NCBI GenBank assembly: GCA_003242885.1
Contig: QKMZ01000002.1
Coordinates: forward strand, 310,001-374,000
Source of the DNA: Candidatus Melainabacteria bacterium
Lineage (GTDB): Bacteria; Cyanobacteriota; Vampirovibrionia; Obscuribacterales; Obscuribacteraceae
Direction of reading: 5' to 3'
Length of the DNA: 64,000 nt
The notes beneath the pieces were generated by a model that was not told the DNA's origin, made no database searches, and saw only the letters and a list, made by a program, of their open reading frames with translations. A program made the translations under genes and the position numbers. This document shows positions 33,860-41,481 of the stretch, piece by piece. The stretch's first letter is position 1, and the number at the start of each line of letters is the position of its first letter.

Positions 33860-35311
33860 CTAAAACTGGAAATAGATGAAAGGCGTTGTGCTGTCCGGGC
33901 AGAACGTAATTACCAGCATGATAACAAAGGCGAAATATAGAGCTTTTGCAGGCGCTGGCACGCGCTGGAAGAATCCGCTTTGTCTCAAGTATCCGACCAC
34001 TGGTGTAGCCAGCAATAGTATTGCTACGAGCACAATTACAGTCGGAACGACAACCGGGAGTTCTGGTCTGAAGACGAGGAAATGACCAGCTTCCGCTTTT
34101 GTGAAAATTGGCGACAGCAGCACCATTTTTTTGACCATGCTGAATGCAGCACCGATGTCGGTTATGCGGAAGAACACCCAACCGATGCAAACGACGTGGA
34201 ATGTCAGCAGCATCGACAAAATATTGAACACTTTGCTGTCGAAAAACGCACGTAAATGGCTCGTGCTCTCGCGCCATTGACTGAAATTTCTATGAACAAT
34301 CAAACAAAGACCGTGGAAGACGCCCCATACGACGAAGTTCCAAGATGCTCCGTGCCAGAGACCGCCCAGCGCCATCGTCAGTAAAAGATTGCGATCTGTG
34401 GTGCGTTTACTTCCCCTGGAGCCACCGAGCGGAATGAAAAGGTAGTCTCTGAGCCAGGTGGAAAGCGAGATATGCCAGCGTCTCCAGAAGTCGGACATAT
34501 TGCTGGCGATGTAGGGAAGGTTAAAGTTGAGTGGGATGTGATAACCAAAAAGAAGCGCCGAGCCGCGCCCGATATCTGTATATCCGGAAAAGTCGAAATA
34601 AATTTGGAATGCAAAGGCGTAGGCCATGAGCCATGTTTCAACAGAGCCGTAAGACGCGTGAGTTTGAGACATCATGTCGACCAGCACTGCCAGGTTGTCC
34701 GCCAAGAGCAGTTTTTTCGCTACGCCCATGACGATGAGCGGGATTCCCTCATCGAAGTAATCAAGGCTGAGCTTCTTCTCTTCCTGCATTTGTGCCTGGA
34801 AATCAGGAAATCTCTTGATTGGTCCGGCAATTTGTGTTGGAAAGAAGGCCGCGAACAATGCAAAAAGTACAAAAGAGTCTATCGGCTTGCGACCGCGATT
34901 GATTTCGAATAGATAGTGGATAAATTCGAAGACGAAAAAGGAGATTCCGAGCGGCAGAATAATATTCAGCGCAAGATGAGATGTTGAATGCGTTATAGGG
35001 CGGAGCAGTGCTTCAAACGTGCTGATGAAGAAGTTCATGTATTTGAAGTACGCAAGGCAGAGCAAATTTATTGCAACGCCTGCTCCAAATATCGTTTTTC
35101 TGTTCGTCTCTGCCTTTGTTAGCAGTTTCCCCCAGAGCCAATTAAATAAAGTCAGTCCAAGTATGAGCAGACCAAAGACCGGAATCCAGCTCATGTAAAA
35201 GATATAGCTTGCCACCAGCAACATGGGCAGGCGAAAACGCTGCGGCAGCAACCAGTAGAGGAGGACCACAGTGGGCAGAAACAGGAGATATTCAAAGCTC
35301 GTGAAAATCAT
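33860..35311 (-). CDS. MBOAT-family O-acyltransferase (AlgI/DltB-like)
   Basis: A 483-residue membrane-bound O-acyltransferase, which moves an acyl group (often acetyl) across the membrane to an exported glycan. It shows WRRWHISLSTWLRDYLFIPL and GLWHGASWNFVVWGVFHG with the catalytic histidine, both hallmark MBOAT blocks, and about ten transmembrane helices. The ATG at 35311 yields the usual AlgI start MIFTSFEYLLFLP; an upstream in-frame start would add 12 unrelated residues. MBOAT proteins usually need an SGNH partner; none is adjacent, but two anchored SGNH proteins occur at 3289 and 15106. It converges on the GT2 gene with an 18-bp gap. Confidence 0.92.
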   Translation of the reverse strand: MIFTSFEYLLFLPTVVLLYWLLPQRFRLPMLLVASYIFYMSWIPVFGLLILGLTLFNWLWGKLLTKAETNRKTIFGAGVAINLLCLAYFKYMNFFISTFEALLRPITHSTSHLALNIILPLGISFFVFEFIHYLFEINRGRKPIDSFVLFALFAAFFPTQIAGPIKRFPDFQAQMQEEKKLSLDYFDEGIPLIVMGVAKKLLLADNLAVLVDMMSQTHASYGSVETWLMAYAFAFQIYFDFSGYTDIGRGSALLFGYHIPLNFNLPYIASNMSDFWRRWHISLSTWLRDYLFIPLGGSRGSKRTTDRNLLLTMALGGLWHGASWNFVVWGVFHGLCLIVHRNFSQWRESTSHLRAFFDSKVFNILSMLLTFHVVCIGWVFFRITDIGAAFSMVKKMVLLSPIFTKAEAGHFLVFRPELPVVVPTVIVLVAILLLATPVVGYLRQSGFFQRVPAPAKALYFAFVIMLVITFCPDSTTPFIYFQF

Positions 35312-35434
35312 ACAAAAACGACCTGAACAGCTCGTGAATTCGGGCAAAACACTGCGATGGTAGCACGGCTGTCAAGGCGTTCGGGCGACTGTTAGAAAAG
35401 GCCTATAGTTAATTGTTTTTCTTATTTACGCGTA

Positions 35435-38176
35435 ATGGCGAAATTCAAGTTGCCGGGCTGTTGTACTGTCTTTAGTGGCGCCTCTCCGCTTAGAATCTGT
35501 AAACAAATTGTGTTAATGTCTCGCCCGCTATTACTCGGCATTTTTGCGCTCTCATTGGTCGTTCGGCTGTGGTTCAATTTTGTCTTTCCGCATATCAACA
35601 ACGCGGGTGCTGCAGACGGTTCTGAATATCTGCGTCTTGCTCACGCCATCGATCTTTATCTGAGCCAGCCGGGCAGTGATCTTTCGATTCTCTCCGGATT
35701 TAAGCAAGCCGGACCTGTTTTTCCTTTGTTCATTCTTCTTTGTCAAAAAGTGGGAGCGCTTTTGGGATCTCTTCCACCTTCATCAGCGCCGGTTTTTGGT
35801 CAGTGCCTGCTCGCGGCAATTTCAGATGTCTTGCTCTGTATGACTGCCAATTTACTCTATGGGCGCCGGTGCGCGCTTATCTGTGCTGCGTTTGCCATCT
35901 TTTATCCAGCTTCTATTATCAATTCCGGGCGTTTGTATGCGGAGAGTTTTTCTACCTCGCTTTGCGTCATTCTTCTCTACATCATGTGCCGAGGATTTGT
36001 TGGAGAAAAACGCAATTGGCTGCATTTCCTTGGTCTGGGAATCGGACTGGCTTCATTGCAATTAGCCCGCTCGGTAATGATCGTTCTTTCTTTTGTCAGC
36101 CTGCCGTTGACGTTTTTTCAGGAGCGAAAGACCGGGGTTTTCAAATCTTTGACACTCCTTTTGATTGGCATGGCGCTTGTAATGCTTCCCTGGCTGTGCG
36201 TGCAAAAGGCTGTTCTGAATAAAGCCAGCTTAGTTGTCGACCGCGTCGGCAATTACAATCTTTTTGTTGGAACAAATCCTGATATCTCTGGTTGGCTTTC
36301 CTATCCCTATCCTGATGGAACCGGCATCGAAAGCCGTTCGGCGCTTGCTGTGCTGACAAAGAATGTGAGATTATCGCTCGGTCGATCAATAAAACTGATG
36401 CTGGATAAACCATACAGATTGGCGAAATTTCCGTGGAACGATTTTCGCACCGATATTGGCTTTTTTACTTTTCCTTTGCAGGTCGCATTTCATCAATTTT
36501 TGCTTCTCTTGTGTGCGGTCGGCATATGCCTGGCCTTCATAACAAATTCTGATAGAAAGCCTGTCGAACAAGGGATTTTAAGAGCGCGTTTGCTTCTTTT
36601 CGCGTATTTTGCCAGTCATGCAATCTACTGGTTCTTTATCACCGTTCCACGCTACAACATGACTGCTATCCCGGTGCTGATTCTTTTTGCTGCAGCTGGA
36701 GCGGCTGCGCTTATGGAGTTGTTCAATGAAAATCGAAAGCGCGCCGTGCTTGTTTTCAACGCACTCTTGCTGTTTTTCTTGTGTGCGCGCATCAATGAAA
36801 TCGGCCTTCTTTTTCAAGTTACCGGCTCACCTGCTCTTTCACTTATTCTTTTGTGTGCTTTGAAAGCACTTGCAGCCGGCCTGTTTTTCTACTTGCTATG
36901 GAAACTCTCTCAAAAGCCATCGGCGAAATCAGTTATTGTCCGAGCAGTTTTTATATCCGTTGCTTTCGCCGCAATTATAGTGGTCGCATATCCCGCTCGC
37001 GCCAATGGCAGAGCCTTTGAATGGCAAGCCCAGCTGCTAAATAAGGGTGACAGGATAACTCAGCAATTCGTCTTCAGCAAGAATGACTTGGCGGCGCTGT
37101 CAGACAAGAGGCTGTTTCTCCTTTTCGACACTGATGGTGTGCGCGACTTTGTTGAAAATGGGCGCATCATGTTGAATGGAGAACCTCTAAACGCCCCGGT
37201 AATTCCCGGAATTTCATTGACGCAAGACTTTTCCGCGGCTAAATACATGGGCAAAGAGGAAGACCAGCTCTATTTCGAGTGTGAGTGGATTTATGAGCGT
37301 ATGACTGTCTCTGCAGGCATAGGAGCCGCCGACATCAGGCAATGGTTCGTGGTGCCTTTGCCACTAGATATGGTGAGTAAAATAGCCGCTTCCGGAACTT
37401 TGTCCGTAGAAATTGAGAACGTCAGCGGAGTACGGTCGTTCAAAGTCTTTGGTAATTATGATCCTGTGAAGCTCCTGCCGTCTGTGGATTCTTCCTCTTG
37501 GGAGAAAGCATTTTATGGAGTAGAAAATGACCGTGGATTTACCGACAGTCGCTACGATGTGAAGCAGAACATCGTACGGCATACGAATTCACGATTAGTG
37601 TCCGCCAATAAAAAATCCGAAGCTGATTTATCACCCAGTCCGGGCATTCAGACAGGCTCATACAATTTACTGCTGTCCGCTGTGCCGCGCATGAACTCTC
37701 CTCAGACGTTTAGTTTGAACGCGCCGTTGCCGAGAAAACTGAGTTTGAAAAATGGGGAGGCAAAGACATTTCGGACCGCCCTGCTGAGTCGACCCGCTGC
37801 AGGACCGAATGATGTCTGGCTGTTTCGATTGAAGGGGAAATCTTCAGCTTCTAATGCACTGCACGCTAACATCATCGTTGAGCCGAAATTGACTGTCCAT
37901 CTTTCAAATGCTTCTGTGAAAACCATAACTTACCCTTGCCGTTGGTTGTCGCGAAATCTTCCCAATTATGCTGAACCGACAGCTTTTGATTATTGTTTTC
38001 CAATGATGCCGGGTCTGCTTAAGGAGAAGATTGCCAGTATTGAGGTTTCGCTTGAGCGCAAAGACTTCGGTTCCGCTGCGAACATGTCTCTGGAAATCGA
38101 CGACCTGGAGCTAGAAGTAGAGTCTATTTACGGGAATCCTGTCAGTTCTTATTTCAAAGAAAGCCGCCTCTACTGA
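35435..38176 (+). CDS. Large GT-C-like membrane protein with extracytoplasmic domain
   Basis: A 913-residue protein. About twelve helices occupy residues 30-530, with acidic GAADGSEYLRLAHAID in the first external loop and SGRLYAESFSTSL downstream, as in PMT/ArnT-like GT-C proteins. The remaining 370 residues form a beta-rich, probably periplasmic region. Start may be the ATG at 35435 or the one at 35516 (MSRPLLLGIF), which sits closer to the first helix; neither has a strong ribosome site. It lies 17 bp before the shortened GT4 gene, so the two are likely co-transcribed. Substrate unknown. Confidence 0.7.
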   Translation: MAKFKLPGCCTVFSGASPLRICKQIVLMSRPLLLGIFALSLVVRLWFNFVFPHINNAGAADGSEYLRLAHAIDLYLSQPGSDLSILSGFKQAGPVFPLFILLCQKVGALLGSLPPSSAPVFGQCLLAAISDVLLCMTANLLYGRRCALICAAFAIFYPASIINSGRLYAESFSTSLCVILLYIMCRGFVGEKRNWLHFLGLGIGLASLQLARSVMIVLSFVSLPLTFFQERKTGVFKSLTLLLIGMALVMLPWLCVQKAVLNKASLVVDRVGNYNLFVGTNPDISGWLSYPYPDGTGIESRSALAVLTKNVRLSLGRSIKLMLDKPYRLAKFPWNDFRTDIGFFTFPLQVAFHQFLLLLCAVGICLAFITNSDRKPVEQGILRARLLLFAYFASHAIYWFFITVPRYNMTAIPVLILFAAAGAAALMELFNENRKRAVLVFNALLLFFLCARINEIGLLFQVTGSPALSLILLCALKALAAGLFFYLLWKLSQKPSAKSVIVRAVFISVAFAAIIVVAYPARANGRAFEWQAQLLNKGDRITQQFVFSKNDLAALSDKRLFLLFDTDGVRDFVENGRIMLNGEPLNAPVIPGISLTQDFSAAKYMGKEEDQLYFECEWIYERMTVSAGIGAADIRQWFVVPLPLDMVSKIAASGTLSVEIENVSGVRSFKVFGNYDPVKLLPSVDSSSWEKAFYGVENDRGFTDSRYDVKQNIVRHTNSRLVSANKKSEADLSPSPGIQTGSYNLLLSAVPRMNSPQTFSLNAPLPRKLSLKNGEAKTFRTALLSRPAAGPNDVWLFRLKGKSSASNALHANIIVEPKLTVHLSNASVKTITYPCRWLSRNLPNYAEPTAFDYCFPMMPGLLKEKIASIEVSLERKDFGSAANMSLEIDDLELEVESIYGNPVSSYFKESRLY

Positions 38177-38193
38177 CCAATCTAAAGCTAAAA

Positions 38194-39030
38194 ATGCGAA
38201 TTTGTCTCTTTACCCACCACTACCCAGCCAATAATCTCAGTGATGCTGAGTCGGCTTATATGACCGAATTAGCGCTCGGGCTTGATGCTTTGGGGCATGA
38301 AGTGACTGTAATTTGCGCACATTCGAAAGACGCTTCCATAAAAGGAAAGATCAGTGTAATCAGCGCCGCTCCTTCTGCGAAAATCAGCAATTTGCGGCTT
38401 GTCCGCCGCCGGTTGCCGAAATCGGCATCTCAGGCCGCTTCTTTGATCGGCTTTTGGCACGCATATGCTGAGTGTGGCAAAACTTTCGACGTGGTCGAAG
38501 CGGGACAGGGGTTGGCTGGCGCCCTCTTAAGCGCCTTCTCTAGAGAAACACCATCGGTGTTGCGCGTTACTGGTAGATGTGACGTAAAGGGTGACGAACA
38601 GGGTCACGATCGAGATTTCGACTCTCAGCTTCCTCAATTGATCTCTGATTTCGCCTTTGCATGCGTTGATATGTTTAGTTGTGCGAGCAGCGATGATGCA
38701 GATTTTCTTGTGCACCGGCGGCGCAGTGAAGAGCCGGTTGCTGTTAATTCCGCTCAGCAAGAGGGTGATCTGGCATCATCTGCCGTGGATATATATGAAG
38801 CTGCGATTGACCGTTTTTCCCGAATAAAACAGCCTTATCTCTACCGGCACGGTGCTCAACGTTTGATCAAAAGCACAGAAGATATGATCACAATCTATGA
38901 TCGAATGCTGTATGACCTGCTATTCCGGGTTTCGTACAGATTTCGTTTAAGCCACTGGCTAAACAAGCTTTGCAGCAATCCTGGAGCGTTCAAAGCCAAA
39001 TTGCTCCAAAAACTCTCCCAAAAGGCGTGA
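38194..39030 (+). CDS. GT4-derived protein lacking the donor-binding domain
   Basis: A 278-residue protein. Residues 1-185 match the N-terminal (acceptor) half of GT4 enzymes, starting MRICLFTHHYPANNLSDAES and ending near FSCASSDDADFLV. The sequence then jumps to SSAVDIYEAAIDRFSRI, which aligns with the final helix of the GT-B fold, and to the tail TIYDRMLYDLLFRVSYRFRL shared with other local GT4 proteins. The whole C-terminal Rossmann domain with E-x7-E, about 200 residues, is absent. The reading frame is open and clean. It looks like an in-frame internal deletion of a GT4 gene, either a decaying gene or a non-catalytic partner. Confidence 0.72.
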   Translation: MRICLFTHHYPANNLSDAESAYMTELALGLDALGHEVTVICAHSKDASIKGKISVISAAPSAKISNLRLVRRRLPKSASQAASLIGFWHAYAECGKTFDVVEAGQGLAGALLSAFSRETPSVLRVTGRCDVKGDEQGHDRDFDSQLPQLISDFAFACVDMFSCASSDDADFLVHRRRSEEPVAVNSAQQEGDLASSAVDIYEAAIDRFSRIKQPYLYRHGAQRLIKSTEDMITIYDRMLYDLLFRVSYRFRLSHWLNKLCSNPGAFKAKLLQKLSQKA

Positions 39031-39082
39031 GACTGAGAATCAAGCGTTTCCCAGCGCGACAAAATTGCAGGAGTCCTTATTT

Positions 39083-39703
39083 ATGAATCATTCAAAGCAC
39101 CTTGGACTTTATGTCCAAGCTGGGATGGCGATTTACATTGCAAGCCTTGTAAGCGCCTGTACGACAGCCGACCCGACAGTCTCATCGAAAGCTTATAGAG
39201 GCGTAATAAGTCTCGACGCCGTCAGATTTGGATTCACAGAAGACACAGCTAAATCGGCCAACTTGACCTTTGTTGCCGACCCCAAGGTTGTTGCGCCGTT
39301 TTCTCAATATTTGAGCCGACCTTACGACAATCAGGGCGGTCAGTACATGATTGATTACTACGATCACAAACCAATTTCACTGCATGTTATTTATGCGGAT
39401 AAGCCGATATCCAAAGAAGATGCGTTGATCAAGCTGAAGGCACTGTTGCCCCAAAATGCTCCTGCAGAACGCAAGGTCAAGGAATTTGAAGTTTGGGGCA
39501 AGAACAAAGACCGAGGCGAAAGTCGCATCTATGGAGAGGATTTTAAAGCGCTATTAATCTTCGCGGATAAGGAGGCAACGAAAGTAAAGATGATTTCGGT
39601 ATACGCTCAATATAAGCCTAATAATCAACAAAAGGGCAAAAGCACCGCGACAGCTCCACTTTCCCAGAAGAATGCCGGGGAAAACCAGGATAAGAAAGAT
39701 TAG
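39083..39703 (+). CDS. Lipoprotein of an unrecognised family (paralogue 2)
   Basis: A 206-residue paralogue of 27366-27992. The signal ends SLVSAC with Cys26 as lipidation site, followed by TTAD. Shared blocks include YRGVISLDAVRFGFTEDTAK, LTFVADPKV, FSQYLSRPYDNQGGQY and a C-terminal FADKEATKVKMISV. The end is hydrophilic but lacks the Ala/Asp/Lys repeats of the other copy. GCAGGAG ten bases before the ATG at 39083 sets the start. It lies 52 bp after the shortened GT4 and 126 bp before the exporter permease, so it may act in envelope glycan export or anchoring (inference). Function unknown. Confidence 0.8.
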   Translation: MNHSKHLGLYVQAGMAIYIASLVSACTTADPTVSSKAYRGVISLDAVRFGFTEDTAKSANLTFVADPKVVAPFSQYLSRPYDNQGGQYMIDYYDHKPISLHVIYADKPISKEDALIKLKALLPQNAPAERKVKEFEVWGKNKDRGESRIYGEDFKALLIFADKEATKVKMISVYAQYKPNNQQKGKSTATAPLSQKNAGENQDKKD

Positions 39704-39829
39704 TGTTAACGATGTTTGAGCATTGACTCCGACGCGTGGATAAGATGTGTTTCGTCCCCATGAAATGCCTTACGTGCTAACATCTTGTAATCCCGAAAAG
39801 GGCTGTCCAGAACAACCGCATCAGGATCG

Positions 39830-40705
39830 ATGACCGCGACATTAGAACAAGCACCGGTAATCTCGCCGGAAGAAGATTTGCTTTCGACAGAGCCAGTGAA
39901 GGCCCCTGCCGAGCCTATCACTTCATTGTTGAATCATCACAAGCGCAGCCTTGTGAAAATGATGGTGTCGCGTGATTTCAAAGGCCGCTATCGGGGCTCC
40001 TTGCTTGGTGCTCTCTGGCCTTTCATTCATCCAGTCGGACATTTGCTTCTATATACATTTGTGTTCTGTGTCGTTCTGAAAGTTCGATTTGGAGCGGACG
40101 GCTCGACCGGTAATTTTGCTTTGTATCTAATGAGCGGCTTGCTTCCCTGGGGGGCAATTTCTGAGTCCATTGCTCGTTCTACGACTTGTGTTCTAGAGGT
40201 GCCAAACCTTGTTAAGCGGGTTGTTTTCCCTTTGGAAGTGATACCAGTTGTGGTGACCCTCTCTTCAGCCGCAACGCAAATCGGCGGCATGTTGATTTTG
40301 ATGGCCTGCGCAATCTTCTATCAAGGGGGCGTTCATCAATCTTTGCTTTTCCTTCCTGTAATTGCTTTCTCTCAGCTTTTATTCACGACTGGACTTTGTT
40401 GGTTGCTCTCCAGCTTGGGTGTTTACGTCCGAGATATGCGTCATCTGATGTCGCTGGGATTATCTGTTTGGATGTACATGACACCGATTGTCTATCCAGC
40501 CAGTGCGCTGCCCGAAAAGCTCAAGTTCCTTGTTTGGATTAACCCTGTTGCCGGTATCGTCACCGATTACAGGCGAGTGATTTTAGAGGGCAATCCGCCT
40601 GATTTTGCGATGTACGCGTTCTATACGACGATTTCGATACTGTTCTTTTTCTCTGGATACTACTTCTTTATGAAGACCAAACGGTCTTTCGCAGACGTGA
40701 TGTGA
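39830..40705 (+). CDS. Polysaccharide ABC exporter permease (Wzm-like)
   Basis: Inner-membrane subunit of an ABC-2 type exporter that moves lipid-linked polysaccharide across the inner membrane. The 291-residue protein has a cytoplasmic N-terminus with FKGRYRGSLLGALWPFIHP, the Wzm/TagG/KpsM entry motif. Six transmembrane helices follow, with LPWGAISESIARST and a periplasmic INPVAGIVTDYR segment. AGGA six bases before the ATG supports the start. The ATPase gene overlaps by four bases. This is the only visible glycan exporter in the window. Confidence 0.92.
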   Translation: MTATLEQAPVISPEEDLLSTEPVKAPAEPITSLLNHHKRSLVKMMVSRDFKGRYRGSLLGALWPFIHPVGHLLLYTFVFCVVLKVRFGADGSTGNFALYLMSGLLPWGAISESIARSTTCVLEVPNLVKRVVFPLEVIPVVVTLSSAATQIGGMLILMACAIFYQGGVHQSLLFLPVIAFSQLLFTTGLCWLLSSLGVYVRDMRHLMSLGLSVWMYMTPIVYPASALPEKLKFLVWINPVAGIVTDYRRVILEGNPPDFAMYAFYTTISILFFFSGYYFFMKTKRSFADVM

Positions 40706-41478
40706 TTTCTATGTATTCGATTCAACTGTCGAACATCTCGAAAAAATACAATATTTACGACCGGCCGACCGATCGTTTGAAAGAATTGCTTTTGCGCAAT
40801 AGTCGCTCATACCATCGAGAGTTTTGGGCGCTTCGCGATGTCTCGTTCAATGTCGAGCGAGGTGATTCAGTCGCTTTGCTGGGTCCCAACGGATCGGGCA
40901 AATCGACCTTGCTGCAAATTGTGGCAGGAGTGCTTCAACCGTCAAAAGGTCGCATCGCTACCAGAGGCAGAATTACCTCAATTCTTGAGCTCGGCTCCGG
41001 GTTTCAGCCCGATTACACTGGGCGAGAAAATGTAATTTTGAACGGCATCATCTTAGGCATTCCGGAAAAGGAAATTCATCGCAAGCTCGATGAAATTGCC
41101 GAATTCGCCGAAGTCGGTGATTTCTTCGATCAACCGATTAGAACCTACTCTTCGGGTATGGTCGTTCGATTGGCATTTGCTTCGATGATCAACGTCGACC
41201 CTGAAATTCTTGTTGTTGACGAAGCTATGGCGGTTGGGGACAGGCGTTTTCAACTCAAGTGCTTGGACAAAATCCGTGAGTTGCGCAATCGCGGAACAAC
41301 TCTAATGTTTGTCACGCACGAGCCGAACATGGTTTATAAATATTGCCAGAACGCAGTGCTATTGAACGGCGGCCAGATGATTCTCAAAGGCTCATCGGAA
41401 GAGGTCGTGCCTGCCTATGAAGAGCTGATGTCAGAGCATGGAGTCGTAGCGAAAAAGGTTTTCGTCGCCGCGCAGTAA
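40702..41478 (+). CDS. Polysaccharide ABC exporter ATPase (Wzt-like, no carbohydrate-binding domain)
   Basis: ATP-binding partner of the Wzm-like permease. It contains Walker A GPNGSGKST near residue 63, signature YSSGMVVRLAFA, Walker B ILVVDEAMAVGD and the switch TLMFVTHEPNMV. At 258 residues it stops after the nucleotide-binding domain and lacks the C-terminal carbohydrate-binding domain of Wzt proteins that recognise a capped chain end, so export here probably does not need terminal-cap recognition. The GTG at 40702 overlaps the permease stop; the ATG at 40711 is an equally good start. Confidence 0.92.
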   Translation: MISMYSIQLSNISKKYNIYDRPTDRLKELLLRNSRSYHREFWALRDVSFNVERGDSVALLGPNGSGKSTLLQIVAGVLQPSKGRIATRGRITSILELGSGFQPDYTGRENVILNGIILGIPEKEIHRKLDEIAEFAEVGDFFDQPIRTYSSGMVVRLAFASMINVDPEILVVDEAMAVGDRRFQLKCLDKIRELRNRGTTLMFVTHEPNMVYKYCQNAVLLNGGQMILKGSSEEVVPAYEELMSEHGVVAKKVFVAAQ

Positions 41479-41481
41479 TTT

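Noticed and set aside
35390..35412. Partial copy of the same element (AGGCCTATAGTTAAT)
   Set aside because: Short similarity to AGGACTATAGATTGG only, closer to the start codon than in the two clear copies.
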